Assembly (NCBI GenBank): GCA_965227255.1
Contig: CBDDFS010000002.1
Span: 310,001 to 374,000, forward strand
Direction: 5' to 3'
Length of the DNA: 64,000 bases
From: CBDDFS01 sp965227255
GTDB lineage: Bacteria > Bacteroidota > Bacteroidia > Flavobacteriales_E > Vicingaceae
The translations under genes and the position numbers were made by a program. The notes under the pieces were generated by a model that was not told the DNA's origin, ran no database searches, and saw only the letters and a program-made list of their open reading frames with translations. Positions 7,626 to 16,554 of this stretch are shown piece after piece (the first letter of the stretch is position 1; each line of letters starts with the position of its first letter).

Positions 7626-9977
7626 TCAATTGTTCAGAAATAATACTTTGGAAACCTCTTGAGATTCGCCAGCCCGATCCGTACAAAAAATCAGATACAC
7701 TCCGTTACTCACCCTGCTCCCGCTGATTGTTCTTCCGTCCCAGGTTGCTTGCCCCCCAAAAGAAGTTGTTTCATAAACGAGAATGCCATTTACATCGGTG
7801 ATTTTGACATTGGTATTCTCGGCAAGACCTTTAATGGCAATTGGCCCCGAATAACCCTGAGTGACAGGATTTGGATATACTTCAACAGTTGAGAAGCCGG
7901 TCCCTCCTCCTGTAGCTGAACCCTTATAAGAAATGAGTCCCTCAGATGTGCAGAAATAAACCTCACCATTGTCGTGATCTATGGCAATGTCATTCACTTC
8001 GTCGCTGAAAATAGGGCTGTTATCGCGTGTAAAATGATTGATCTCGTTTTGAGCATCATCAGACATGAGATATGCTCCTGAATTCGTGGTGCCAAACCAT
8101 TTTCTGTCTGCCCCATCTGTTTTAATGCTTCTGATGTCTTCTGTTTCGAGCAAAATTTGAGTCTGACCATCCTGCTGGATCAATACACGTTGAGCATTCT
8201 GTTGTGAATCGAAAACAAAGTCAGGGCTATAAAAAACGGCAGGACCTTCATTGCTGCCTACCCACATCGAACCAGAGATGTCCTGATCAATGCAATGAAG
8301 AATGCTTCCGGGTATGCTGCCATTTCCATCATCGGTTGAAAGAGCAATAAATCTGTAATCATTGTTGAGTGGCTCACCTTTATCGTCAAATACGATTATT
8401 CTATTGTTTCCATTAGAGCGGTTCAATACGATCCATTTGTATCCGTTTTGAGCTACAAGAACCTCTCCAACGATGGTTTGGTTGTCGACCAATGAACCAA
8501 AGCTATATCTCTTCCATATTCCGTCTACCGTAAGAACGTTCAGAGCAAAAGGAGTTTCAGAACAGGTTATCCAGAGGTTACCCTCTCTGTCATAGTCAAG
8601 TCCACCGACCCTGATCAAACTTTCTGTGCCATCAACAGGCGTAAGAGAATGTTGTGTCTCAGATTTTGTACTCATATTATAGATCTGAGTGATCTCACCG
8701 TCGTTGATCTCTAAAAGACCATTATCCCAAGAGGCCATGAAAACCTGTCCCGGATTAAACGGATTGATCTTGGTTTTAATAAAACCATAAAGCGAGTCAA
8801 GTTTCCCTTCATTAAATCGGCTCATTCCAGTCCAATAATATTCTTCGTAACGATTGAATTCAGGAACATTAGGCGAGCCCCTGTAGTCAGGGTCCAGGAT
8901 ACCCGAGGTTGTCCAGACCGTTTTTTTCTCAACGTCGGCGTCGTTCACACTAAGTGTATTTGGACCATTTGGAGCAACTGTAACGTAGGCGCCCACAGTC
9001 TGGTATTTTACCAATCCCAATCGGTTGTCTGCCATCCAGTAAAAGCCTTGATGATGAATGCATGCCAGTGGTTCAATCCCCACGCCCTCGTCATATATGA
9101 AAATAATACCCAGACTTTCCAGGTTTTCGTCATATGTCAGAATATTATAGAATTTGGTAATGATGAGCCGATCCGATTCCACCTGAAAATCCCTTGTTGG
9201 CTGGAAGGAAGCTTCTAGGAATGTATCCACGGCAGAGCCTTTTATCCTGTAAACGATATGGCTATCCTGATCGGCGCCGGGATTGTAGTTCAGGAAAAAT
9301 TGTCCCGACCAGAAGTCAATATGGTCGTAATTTCCATTCACATCCGGAAGGTTCTGCATCTTACTCCATGAATTGAAATCTGACAGATTATCATCCATGT
9401 CTGCGAACCTCACTCCTTCCACCGTGGCGGCGTACATTAGATTTGCATCATGATCGAGATAGACATCGTTCACCTGCAAATCTTCGCTATTTTGCCCCAA
9501 TCTGTACGTGTCTTTTATTTCATTTTTGGCCATGTCAACCACAACAATCCCAAATCCTGTTGACAAATAAGCGAAGTTCCCATCGATGCGAATGTTGATA
9601 ATGGACTTGTCGCCACCGCTTATGTCGTCCTTTATAGCTGAAATATTGGTGATGACAGATCCTTTGAGAATATCAATGTTGGCATTGTTATAGGCCACTA
9701 TTAATGAATTCGTATTCTCGTTGAATTTTAGCATGGCCACTCCAATATCACTGAGACCCGTGATGGTATTAAATCTCTCTATTTCACCGGTTAGATTATT
9801 AAAACTGATGAAGCCAGCTGAAGAGCCACAGTATAGGATATCTCCGTTGGCAGAAACACTGTTGCCCCGATTATAAGGAATATGATCACGCCATTGGCCT
9901 ATTTCAGTTTCCTGAGCGATGCCCGAAGCCGAGAGAATGAGGCCGAATAACAATAGGAGTAATTGTCTGAAAATCAT
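7626..9977 (-). CDS. porZ: PorZ-like T9SS attachment-complex protein with type A sorting domain
   Basis: 783 residues: a signal peptide (cleaved near ASGIAQ), then two successive beta-propeller regions built from two-component-regulator-like blades (for example GEIERFNTITGLSD, DREGNLWITCSE, SGSMWVGSNEG), then a C-terminal T9SS type A sorting domain of about 80 residues beginning VEVYPNPV and ending KVLFLNN. PorZ sits on the outer surface with PorU, PorV and PorQ and is thought to deliver A-LPS to the sortase PorU. The start IGQWRDHIPYN and the overall length fit PorZ rather than a sensor kinase. Co-directional with recO. Confidence 0.85.
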   Translation of the reverse strand: MIFRQLLLLLFGLILSASGIAQETEIGQWRDHIPYNRGNSVSANGDILYCGSSAGFISFNNLTGEIERFNTITGLSDIGVAMLKFNENTNSLIVAYNNANIDILKGSVITNISAIKDDISGGDKSIINIRIDGNFAYLSTGFGIVVVDMAKNEIKDTYRLGQNSEDLQVNDVYLDHDANLMYAATVEGVRFADMDDNLSDFNSWSKMQNLPDVNGNYDHIDFWSGQFFLNYNPGADQDSHIVYRIKGSAVDTFLEASFQPTRDFQVESDRLIITKFYNILTYDENLESLGIIFIYDEGVGIEPLACIHHQGFYWMADNRLGLVKYQTVGAYVTVAPNGPNTLSVNDADVEKKTVWTTSGILDPDYRGSPNVPEFNRYEEYYWTGMSRFNEGKLDSLYGFIKTKINPFNPGQVFMASWDNGLLEINDGEITQIYNMSTKSETQHSLTPVDGTESLIRVGGLDYDREGNLWITCSETPFALNVLTVDGIWKRYSFGSLVDNQTIVGEVLVAQNGYKWIVLNRSNGNNRIIVFDDKGEPLNNDYRFIALSTDDGNGSIPGSILHCIDQDISGSMWVGSNEGPAVFYSPDFVFDSQQNAQRVLIQQDGQTQILLETEDIRSIKTDGADRKWFGTTNSGAYLMSDDAQNEINHFTRDNSPIFSDEVNDIAIDHDNGEVYFCTSEGLISYKGSATGGGTGFSTVEVYPNPVTQGYSGPIAIKGLAENTNVKITDVNGILVYETTSFGGQATWDGRTISGSRVSNGVYLIFCTDRAGESQEVSKVLFLNN

Positions 9978-10139
9978 GTTTGTGATTTGCGGTCAGAAAA
10001 GTAAACATCTTTGAGCAGATTTTATTGTATTCCTTTTTAGTTAAAGTCACCCTCGATCATAAGTCTAATTAATCATAGCTTAACATAAAAATAACGTTAC
10101 GCGCCTATAAATTAAGGATTAAATCGCAATTTTTGTACT

Positions 10140-10802
10140 ATGCGCATCTCATCACTTTTTTCGCTTATATGCCTGCTCTTTCTTTATTCCTGCTCTAAAC
10201 ATGAAGACGTCTATGGCGATGTACATGCTTATGGAAAGGTCTTGGATAAGGAAAGCAGAGAACCTATTGCGAATGCCACGGTATATTTCTATTCTGTAAT
10301 TCTGAGAGATCGTCCGGGTTTGGTTGGTAGCACCAATGAAAGGGAATATACCCTTCGCGATTCTGTTGTTACAAATTCAACGGGAAAATTCGACTTTCGA
10401 TTCAAAGCCAATGGACAATATGAATTTGAAATCCAGGCATTCCCCAATGATGGTCTTCATGTGCCTTCCACTTATACCGTAGGTCTTAAGGATGTTGTTT
10501 GGGAATCAGGCAGTCATTATCACGTTCTTGGATGTCACAGAACTTCTACTATAAAATTTGAGATCAAGAAGGTGACGCCTAATGACACAATTTACTTTTC
10601 GGCTTCAAGTGGTTTGACTTATGTTGATCAAATTGAATTAACCGGAGATACAGGTGTTTATCTCCATGTTCCCGGTGATCGCGGATTAGAAGAAAGTGTA
10701 AAATACAATGTTGTTAGGTTAAATCCCTATTCATACGATTCACATGAGCTTCAGCAGACATTTAGCGCTTGGGATACGATCGTAAAAACAATAAATTATT
10801 GA
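10140..10802 (+). CDS. Lipoprotein with carboxypeptidase-regulatory-like domain
   Basis: 220 residues. The signal ends in LFLYSC, a lipobox, so it is probably lipid-anchored. Residues ~30-110 (AYGKVLDKESREPIANATVYFY, then NSTGKFDFRF) resemble the CarboxypepD_reg-like beta sandwich used in surface and TonB-associated proteins of Bacteroidota. The rest is beta-rich and unrecognised. It stands alone and converges on the M23-like gene with a 4-nt gap. No substrate can be assigned. Confidence 0.6.
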   Translation: MRISSLFSLICLLFLYSCSKHEDVYGDVHAYGKVLDKESREPIANATVYFYSVILRDRPGLVGSTNEREYTLRDSVVTNSTGKFDFRFKANGQYEFEIQAFPNDGLHVPSTYTVGLKDVVWESGSHYHVLGCHRTSTIKFEIKKVTPNDTIYFSASSGLTYVDQIELTGDTGVYLHVPGDRGLEESVKYNVVRLNPYSYDSHELQQTFSAWDTIVKTINY

Positions 10803-10806
10803 GTCG

Positions 10807-11367
10807 TTATTCATTCACAATTTGACCCATAAATAACCATTCACTTGGATCAAGCCTGTTCATTTCAAGCCATATTTCAAAATTTAAAATAGACTCAGAG
10901 TTTATTGTCTTAACAAGGCCTAAGGCTTGCCTTTCAATCACTTCTTGGCCTTCTTCAACAAAGGATTTTTCAAGATTGCTGTATACGCTTAGGTACTTGC
11001 CATGCCTAATTAGGACGGCGAATTGATCGTCAAATTTTAATACTCTAGAAACCAAACCATCAAAAACGGAAACCGCTTCTGCTCTAACTTTAGTGGAAAA
11101 AATGGCTTTTTGATCTATTTTGTTATTCGCTATGATTTGATGGGTGATTCCAGAAAAGGATTCGTTAACATAACAGATCTCATTTGCATTAATCTTCATT
11201 GGAATGTTCAAAGCTCCCTGTCTGTTTGCAAATTCATTCGTAAGCACAGGGTCAATATCTGGAATTTTAGGTGCATAACATTGACTCAGCACATTACCGC
11301 ATGATATGGCAATTAATGAAATAAATAAGCAAGAATGAATTGCGAGCTGAGCTAGAACAGACCTCAT
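10807..11367 (-). CDS. Catalytically degenerate M23/LytM-like exported protein
   Basis: 186 residues with a hydrophobic signal sequence (LIAISC possible lipobox). The C-terminal ~90 residues align by eye with the LytM domain of the EnvC-like protein at 57138-58349: VFDGLVSRVLKF, VLIRHGKYLSVYSN, VEEGQEV, NFEIWLEMNRLDPSEW. None of the M23 zinc ligands is present (the HxH region reads SILNFEI), so it should not be a peptidase. It may act as a regulator of an amidase, like EnvC, or be a decaying copy. It has no obvious operon partner. Confidence 0.7.
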   Translation of the reverse strand: MRSVLAQLAIHSCLFISLIAISCGNVLSQCYAPKIPDIDPVLTNEFANRQGALNIPMKINANEICYVNESFSGITHQIIANNKIDQKAIFSTKVRAEAVSVFDGLVSRVLKFDDQFAVLIRHGKYLSVYSNLEKSFVEEGQEVIERQALGLVKTINSESILNFEIWLEMNRLDPSEWLFMGQIVNE

Positions 11368-11419
11368 ATTGTAATATCTTCGAATTTTTAAAGATAAAAA
11401 AGAAGAATAATTAGTGCGG

Positions 11420-11453
11420 CTTGAGGCCTAATATTACTTGAGGCCTAATATTA
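11420..11453. repeat. 17-bp tandem duplication
   Basis: Two exact head-to-tail copies of CTTGAGGCCTAATATTA (11420-11436 and 11437-11453), each containing the palindrome AGGCCT. It sits between the M23-like gene and the tRNA-Arg terminator. Confidence 0.9.
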
Positions 11454-11485
11454 AAAGAAAAAGCCCACTCCAATGGAGCAGGCTT
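11451..11485 (-). terminator. Rho-independent terminator of tRNA-Arg
   Basis: On the minus strand an 11-bp stem with two G-U pairs (AAGCCTGCTCC / GGAGTGGGCTT, loop ATT) is followed by TTTCTTTT. It begins 11 nt beyond the tRNA 3' end. Confidence 0.85.
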
Positions 11486-11496
11486 GTATTCTCTTG

Positions 11497-11570
11497 TGAC
11501 CCCGGAAGGATTCGAACCCTCAACCCTCAGAGCCGAAATCTGATATTCTATCCAGTTGAACTACGGGGCC
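11497..11570 (-). tRNA. tRNA-Arg (anticodon TCG)
   Basis: A 74-nt cloverleaf on the minus strand. The acceptor stem GGCCCCG pairs with CGGGGTC (one G-T), with discriminator A. The anticodon stem TCAGA/TCTGA encloses loop TTTCGGC, giving anticodon TCG, which decodes CGN arginine codons. The T-loop is GGTTCGAATCC. CCA is not encoded. Confidence 0.93.
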
Positions 11571-11579
11571 GGAAAGCGG

Positions 11580-11587
11580 CAAAATTA
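11580..11587 (-). promoter_or_regulatory. Putative -7 box for tRNA-Arg
   Basis: On the minus strand TAATTTTG matches TAnnTTTG and ends 9 nt before the tRNA 5' end. No clear -33 element at standard spacing was found. Confidence 0.4.
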
Positions 11588-11653
11588 TGAAACTGCTTTG
11601 ATATAACGCTTCTAAACTGGGATGTCATAGATTTTTCGTAACTTTTTAAGGTT

Positions 11654-11923
11654 ATGAGTTTTGGTGGATCAGTTTCGGCTATGCTCTCTACTCTTAAGAA
11701 TAATAAGAGGGAGAGGAAGTCTGCATTAAAGAAAGTAAAAGATCTCAATGCAACGGAAGGGGATTTGACGTATTTGGTTGATAAAAAAGCAAGTCCGGAG
11801 GAGTGGAAAGCCCTTCAGGAAAAAATGAGAGAAAAAAAGATGCGACTAAAACGAATGCAAATGGCATTTCTTCTTTTTTCAGTCCTATTCTTCGTTATTC
11901 TTTACATCTTTGTTTTTACCTAA
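11654..11923 (+). CDS. Small single-TM hypothetical protein
   Basis: 89 residues: a highly charged, Lys/Arg/Glu-rich helical region (residues 15-70) followed by one C-terminal hydrophobic segment (about 70-88). This gives a tail-anchored topology with the basic part in the cytoplasm. I recognise no family. It reads away from the tRNA-Arg gene and is followed after 9 nt by the exported protein gene, so the two may form an operon. Confidence 0.55.
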   Translation: MSFGGSVSAMLSTLKNNKRERKSALKKVKDLNATEGDLTYLVDKKASPEEWKALQEKMREKKMRLKRMQMAFLLFSVLFFVILYIFVFT

Positions 11924-11932
11924 CCAAAGATC

Positions 11933-12679
11933 TTGACCTTGCCTCGAACAATTGCATCTCTTCTTTTTATATTGATCACAACTCAATTAGTTGCTCAAAA
12001 ACCGTCGAGCAGCACTATTCAGTGCGATGACACTTCATATACTGAAAGAAGAGGGGCCTGGCGCCTCAATTTGCCTAAAGATTGCAAATACACGACCTAC
12101 ACAAACAATTTTCAGGAAATCCTAAGCAAACACCTTTCTGTTATTGAAACAATCGAATCCTCGATCATTGAGAGGGGAGGAGAAGACTTTTATAAGCGTT
12201 TGATGCTCATCTCGATCGACCTAACTAACAATCCTAAAAAGTGTTCTGACGTTTCCTATGTTCTTCGTTATGTCTTGAAGATTAAAGATGCGTTTAATTA
12301 CCGTTTCTCTATCTATTTCGATGAAAATGGTAATAATCTGAGTCCTTATGGCTTTCCGGACGCTTCTGAATCACCAGACTTTTTCTCACTGGTCAATGCC
12401 TGTGATTTTGTTGAGGTAGCTAAAAAAGATTCTGTATTCATCGATTTCTATGAAAAGAAATCACACAAGAGCGTGGAGAACATAAGCTTGGTATATGACT
12501 CAGAATCAGATAGTTTCCTTTATTCGATCAATGGAAGGTTCATTCTTGGCAAGAAACAGAATACTGATTCAGGTGCCGGTTGGTGGTATGGCAGAAATGT
12601 ACTTTTCAATGCCGTTAGCGGAGAAAAAGTTCGAACCGATAAAACCAAGATCTATCGTCTGATTCCATCTGGTTATTGA
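11933..12679 (+). CDS. Exported hypothetical protein
   Basis: 248 residues starting at a TTG. This start is chosen because the signal peptide (about residues 1-22, ending QLVAQ) begins immediately after it and no upstream ATG is in frame; a second TTG two codons later is equally possible. The mature part is mixed alpha/beta with two Cys near the N-terminus (IQCDD, PKDCKY). I see no catalytic motif or recognised domain. Probably periplasmic or outer-membrane associated. Confidence 0.6.
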   Translation: MTLPRTIASLLFILITTQLVAQKPSSSTIQCDDTSYTERRGAWRLNLPKDCKYTTYTNNFQEILSKHLSVIETIESSIIERGGEDFYKRLMLISIDLTNNPKKCSDVSYVLRYVLKIKDAFNYRFSIYFDENGNNLSPYGFPDASESPDFFSLVNACDFVEVAKKDSVFIDFYEKKSHKSVENISLVYDSESDSFLYSINGRFILGKKQNTDSGAGWWYGRNVLFNAVSGEKVRTDKTKIYRLIPSGY

Positions 12680-12774
12680 TTTTTTGATTTTTGTCAAATC
12701 ATATAAGCCCTTTTGCCTATAGATTTGCTCCTTACCTATAGGACAATTAAGAAAATGATATCTTTCCGCGCTGA

Positions 12775-13566
12775 ATGAAAAAAGAAGAGATCATATGGAT
12801 AACAGGGGCTTCTTCAGGTATTGGAGAAGCGCTTAGCAAGGAGTGGGCGAAGAAGGGAAAACAGATCATAATTTCTTCCAGAAAAAAAGAAGAGCTGGAG
12901 CGCGTTAAATCAGAATGTGAACGCCTCGGAGCGGAAGTTCATATAGAAGTTCTGGATCTGGCAAATCCAACGAGTGTCTCAGCAGCATGCGATAATGTTT
13001 TATCGAAGTTTCAAGCAGTCGACTACCTATTCCTTAATGGCGGCCTTTCTCAGCGTGCTTATGCAAAAGATTCTTCTCTTGAGATGGATCGTAATATGAT
13101 GGAAATCAATTATTTCGGCAACATCAATTTGGCCAAATCCATGCTGCCGTCAATGAAAAAGAATGGTGGAGGACATTTTGTAGTTACCACCAGTCTGACA
13201 GGTAAATTCGGCATTCCGCTCAGATCATCTTATGCAGCATCAAAGCATGCTTTACATGGATTTTTCGACACCTTACGCGCTGAGGAAGTCGACAGCAATA
13301 TCAAAGTAACCATCGTATGCCCTGGTTTTATTCGAACCGATATTTCTAAGAATGCCCTTGGGCCGGATGGCAAGCCAACAGGTAAAATGGACGAGGCTCA
13401 AAATGCAGGAATGAGTCCGGAAAAATGCGCTGAAAAAATGATCTCCGCCTCAAGAAAGAATAAAAAAGAAGTCTATATAGGTGGTAAAGAAATTTCTATG
13501 GTATATTTTCGGAGATATTTACCATCTCTTTATTACTATCTGGCCTCAAGAGTAAAGCCGAATTAA
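12775..13566 (+). CDS. Short-chain dehydrogenase/reductase (classical SDR)
   Basis: 263 residues. The Rossmann cofactor motif TGASSGIG is at residues 10-17, the NNAG-equivalent reads LNGGLSQ, the catalytic Ser lies in TTSLTGKFG, and the Tyr-Lys pair in SYAASKHAL (YxxxK). The post-catalytic PGFIRTD motif is also present. An NAD(P)-dependent oxidoreductase of unknown substrate. Its stop is 1 nt before the next gene (VOC protein), so they are surely co-transcribed and may act on the same small-molecule pathway. Confidence 0.88.
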   Translation: MKKEEIIWITGASSGIGEALSKEWAKKGKQIIISSRKKEELERVKSECERLGAEVHIEVLDLANPTSVSAACDNVLSKFQAVDYLFLNGGLSQRAYAKDSSLEMDRNMMEINYFGNINLAKSMLPSMKKNGGGHFVVTTSLTGKFGIPLRSSYAASKHALHGFFDTLRAEEVDSNIKVTIVCPGFIRTDISKNALGPDGKPTGKMDEAQNAGMSPEKCAEKMISASRKNKKEVYIGGKEISMVYFRRYLPSLYYYLASRVKPN

Positions 13567-13567
13567 T

Positions 13568-14632
13568 ATGTCAGACAGGAAAATCATATCGGGAATTCAG
13601 CAAATAGGCGTTGGGGTTCAAAAACTCGAAGAAGCCTGGGCCTGGTATAGAAAAGTCTTTTCAATGGACATTGAAGTCTTCGATGAAAAGGCCGTAGCCG
13701 AACTGATGACTCCTCACACAAATGGAAAACCCATTCCAAGGCATGCCGTTCTTGCATTGAATATGCAAGGGGGAGGAGGATTCGAGATTTGGCAGCAGAC
13801 AAAATATGAACCAAAAAAGGCAACATTCGATATTCAACTAGGCGATCTCGGCATTTATGTATGCAAAATGAAATGTCAGAATATTGATTCCTTTCACCAA
13901 TTCTGCACCAGGGAAGGCATAAAGGTGATCGGCGACGTTGTTCTTGATCCTGCAGGTCAGAAAACGTTCTACATTGAAGATCCGTACGGAAATTTATTCC
14001 AGGCTGTTGAAGCTGAAGAGTGGTATAAGAACGAAGGAAAGCACTGTGGAGGAACATACGGTGCCATAATTGGGTGTTCTGATATTGAAAAATCAATGGT
14101 GGTTTATCATGACATCCTTGGTCATGACAAAATCATATATGACGAGACAGGAGAATTCAAAGATTTCAGCTCTCTGCCAGGCGGTAATGGAAAATTCAGA
14201 AGAGTTCTTCTAAAGAATTCTTCTCCTAGAAAAGGCGCATTCAGCAATATTCTTTCGTCCAGCACTATTGAGTTAGTGCAGAGCCTAGACAGGAAAGGCG
14301 AACAAATATTCAAAGACAGAATCTGGGGCGATCTTGGTTATATTCATTTATGTTTCGATACACATGGAATGCAATTTCTAAAAGAAGAATGCAAGGAAAA
14401 AGGCCATCCATTTACTGTTGATAGTGCAGACACTTTTGATATGGGAGTTGCTGCGGGAAGATTCTCATATATAGAAGATCCGGATGGCACACTCATAGAA
14501 TTCGTAGAGGCTCACAAAGTTCCTATTGTTAAAAGTCTGGGTTGGTATATGATGTTGGAAAGAAGAAATCCGGAAAAACCACTGCCAAGGTGGATGACCA
14601 ACACATTTGCCTGGAAAAGAAAAAGAGGTTAA
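13568..14632 (+). CDS. Tandem VOC (glyoxalase/bleomycin-resistance fold) family protein
   Basis: 354 residues with two vicinal-oxygen-chelate modules, about 8-145 and 160-310. Each ends in the typical metal-site phrase (FYIEDPYGNLFQAVE; FSYIEDPDGTLIEFVE), where the final Glu is a metal ligand. HLCFDTHGM supplies a candidate His for the second site. The two-module layout resembles extradiol dioxygenases and 4-hydroxyphenylpyruvate dioxygenase, but I cannot assign a substrate. It is coupled to the upstream SDR. Confidence 0.82.
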   Translation: MSDRKIISGIQQIGVGVQKLEEAWAWYRKVFSMDIEVFDEKAVAELMTPHTNGKPIPRHAVLALNMQGGGGFEIWQQTKYEPKKATFDIQLGDLGIYVCKMKCQNIDSFHQFCTREGIKVIGDVVLDPAGQKTFYIEDPYGNLFQAVEAEEWYKNEGKHCGGTYGAIIGCSDIEKSMVVYHDILGHDKIIYDETGEFKDFSSLPGGNGKFRRVLLKNSSPRKGAFSNILSSSTIELVQSLDRKGEQIFKDRIWGDLGYIHLCFDTHGMQFLKEECKEKGHPFTVDSADTFDMGVAAGRFSYIEDPDGTLIEFVEAHKVPIVKSLGWYMMLERRNPEKPLPRWMTNTFAWKRKRG

Positions 14633-14649
14633 TTCAATTTAATTGAAAT

Positions 14650-14665
14650 TGTTCCACGTGGAACT
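14650..14665. other. parS-like centromere site (right of mnmG stop)
   Basis: TGTTCCACGTGGAACT matches 15 of 16 bases of the ParB-binding palindrome TGTTCCACGTGGAACA. Its last two bases overlap the mnmG stop codon. See the matching site at 16539-16554. Confidence 0.7.
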
Positions 14666-16535
14666 ATCTTCCAAGATGAACCATTAAAACAGATATATCA
14701 GCCGGCGAAACACCGCTGATTCTTGAAGCCTGTCCCAACGTTTTAGGACGAATTTCATTGAGTTTTTGCCTTGATTCAGAAGAGAGCGATTTAATTTCAT
14801 CGTATTTGACATCTTCTCGAATAGCCACATCTTCAAGCCTTGTCATTTTCTCGGCTATTTCTTTCTCTCGTTTGATATAGCCCTCATATTTAAGCTCTAT
14901 TTCTGATTGCTCGACAGATTCACGGCTCTTATTTGCTAAGAATTGAGAAAGTTCTGAAGACTCAGAAGCTATGTCACCCATACTCAACTGTGGCCTTAAC
15001 ACCAGGGCAGCCATCTTGACTTTTTGATTAATCCTGGAAGAATTCTTCTCTTCCAGCTTCGGGTTAATGTCTTCTGGTTTAATACTCGTCTTAGCCAAAT
15101 AGGAAAGTATGTCTTTTCTCTCTTTCGTTTTCTCTTCAAGTTCTTTCATCCTCTTATCGTCTGCAAATCCTAATTGGTGCGAAATAGGAGTCAGGCGCTC
15201 GTCGGCATTGTCTTGCCTTAAGAGTATTCTGAATTCAGCTCGCGAAGTAAACATTCTATACGGTTCCTCCGTCCCCTTCGTGATGAGATCGTCAATAAGC
15301 ACACCAATGTAGGCTTCATCCCTTTTTAATACCAATGGATCCTTATCCTGACAACTCAAACTGGCATTCAAACCAGCCATCAAACCTTGCCCTGCAGCCT
15401 CTTCATAACCTGTGGTTCCATTTATCTGGCCGGCAAAATACAATCCATTTATAAGCTTGGTTTCCAGGCTGTGCTTTAATTGAGTAGGAGGGAAGTAGTC
15501 ATATTCAATAGCATATCCAGGCCTAAAAATTTTAACGTTCTCAAATCCGGGAATTCTCTTGATCGCTCTCTCCTGCACATCTTCCGGCAGACTCGTGGAG
15601 AAACCATTAACGTAAATCTCAACGGTATCCCATCCTTCCGGCTCAACAAAAATCTGGTGTCTTTCTCTCTCAGAAAAGCGCTCAATTTTATCTTCTACCG
15701 AAGGACAATATCTTGGGCCTGTGCCAATAATTCTATCTGTAAACATTGGCGACCGATCAAATCCTTCACGCAATAGATCATGAACCTCGGGATTAGTATA
15801 AGTTATGTAGCAACTTCTTTGATCCTTTAAGGCAGAAGTCTCTGATGAGAACGAAAATTTACTGGGCTCCTCGTCTCCCTTTTGCTCCTCCATTTTGGAA
15901 TAGTCAAGACTTCTTCCGTCCACCCTTGGCGGCGTACCTGTTTTCATTCTGCCAGATTCAAATCCAAGGTCATTCAGGCACTCAGTTAATCCAACAGCAG
16001 CCTTTTCTCCCGTTCTTCCACCGCCAAAATTCTTTAGGCCAATATGAATGGTTCCATTCAAAAAGGTGCCACTTGTGAGCACAACTTTTTTTGACCTGAT
16101 CTCTAATCCAAGTGAGGTTTTAACACCAAGCACTTTGTTTCCCTCGACCAGAACTTCAGTTGCCATTTCCTGCCAGAAATCAAGATTCGGTGTTTGCTCA
16201 AGCATCTTTCTCCATTCCAGAGCAAACATCATTCTGTCGTTCTGAGTTCTCGGACTCCACATTGCAGGCCCCTTAGACCTGTTCAACATTCTGAATTGGA
16301 TGGCAGAAATATCACTCACCTTTCCCGAGTAACCTCCCAGGGCATCAATCTCACGAACAATTTGACCTTTGGCAATACCGCCCATAGCCGGATTACAGCT
16401 CATCTGGGCAATGGTTCCCATGTTCATTGTTATCAGTAGTGTATCAGATCCGGTTCTTGCAGCCGCAACTGCGGCCTCACAACCTGCGTGACCAGCTCCT
16501 ACAACAATTACGTCGTATGTTTGTCCGAATTTCAT
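14664..16535 (-). CDS. mnmG: tRNA uridine-5-carboxymethylaminomethyl modification enzyme MnmG (GidA)
   Basis: 623 residues, standard for the family (E. coli 629). The FAD-binding motif GAGHAGCEAA is at residues 13-22, followed by SCNPAMGGIAKG, the second nucleotide motif GGRTGEKAA and the conserved GRMKTGTPPRV. The C-terminal helical domain that binds MnmE/tRNA is complete. With MnmE the enzyme modifies U34 of certain tRNAs. It is the last gene of the leftward tatA-to-mnmG run, 19 nt after ybeY, and that 19-nt gap is occupied by a parS-like site. Another such site lies at its stop codon. Confidence 0.97.
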   Translation of the reverse strand: MKFGQTYDVIVVGAGHAGCEAAVAAARTGSDTLLITMNMGTIAQMSCNPAMGGIAKGQIVREIDALGGYSGKVSDISAIQFRMLNRSKGPAMWSPRTQNDRMMFALEWRKMLEQTPNLDFWQEMATEVLVEGNKVLGVKTSLGLEIRSKKVVLTSGTFLNGTIHIGLKNFGGGRTGEKAAVGLTECLNDLGFESGRMKTGTPPRVDGRSLDYSKMEEQKGDEEPSKFSFSSETSALKDQRSCYITYTNPEVHDLLREGFDRSPMFTDRIIGTGPRYCPSVEDKIERFSERERHQIFVEPEGWDTVEIYVNGFSTSLPEDVQERAIKRIPGFENVKIFRPGYAIEYDYFPPTQLKHSLETKLINGLYFAGQINGTTGYEEAAGQGLMAGLNASLSCQDKDPLVLKRDEAYIGVLIDDLITKGTEEPYRMFTSRAEFRILLRQDNADERLTPISHQLGFADDKRMKELEEKTKERKDILSYLAKTSIKPEDINPKLEEKNSSRINQKVKMAALVLRPQLSMGDIASESSELSQFLANKSRESVEQSEIELKYEGYIKREKEIAEKMTRLEDVAIREDVKYDEIKSLSSESRQKLNEIRPKTLGQASRISGVSPADISVLMVHLGR

Positions 16536-16538
16536 TAT

Positions 16539-16554
16539 TGTTTCACGTGGAACA
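16539..16554. other. parS-like centromere site (between ybeY and mnmG)
   Basis: TGTTTCACGTGGAACA combines the two accepted half-sites of the ParB target TGTTYCACGTGRAACA and fits this consensus at every base. It nearly fills the 19-bp gap between the ybeY stop and the mnmG ATG. Confidence 0.8.

Noticed and set aside
13584..14096. 170-codon leftward ORF opposite the VOC gene
   Set aside because: Fully antisense to a well-supported protein, with an Arg/Leu/Cys-rich composition that matches no family.
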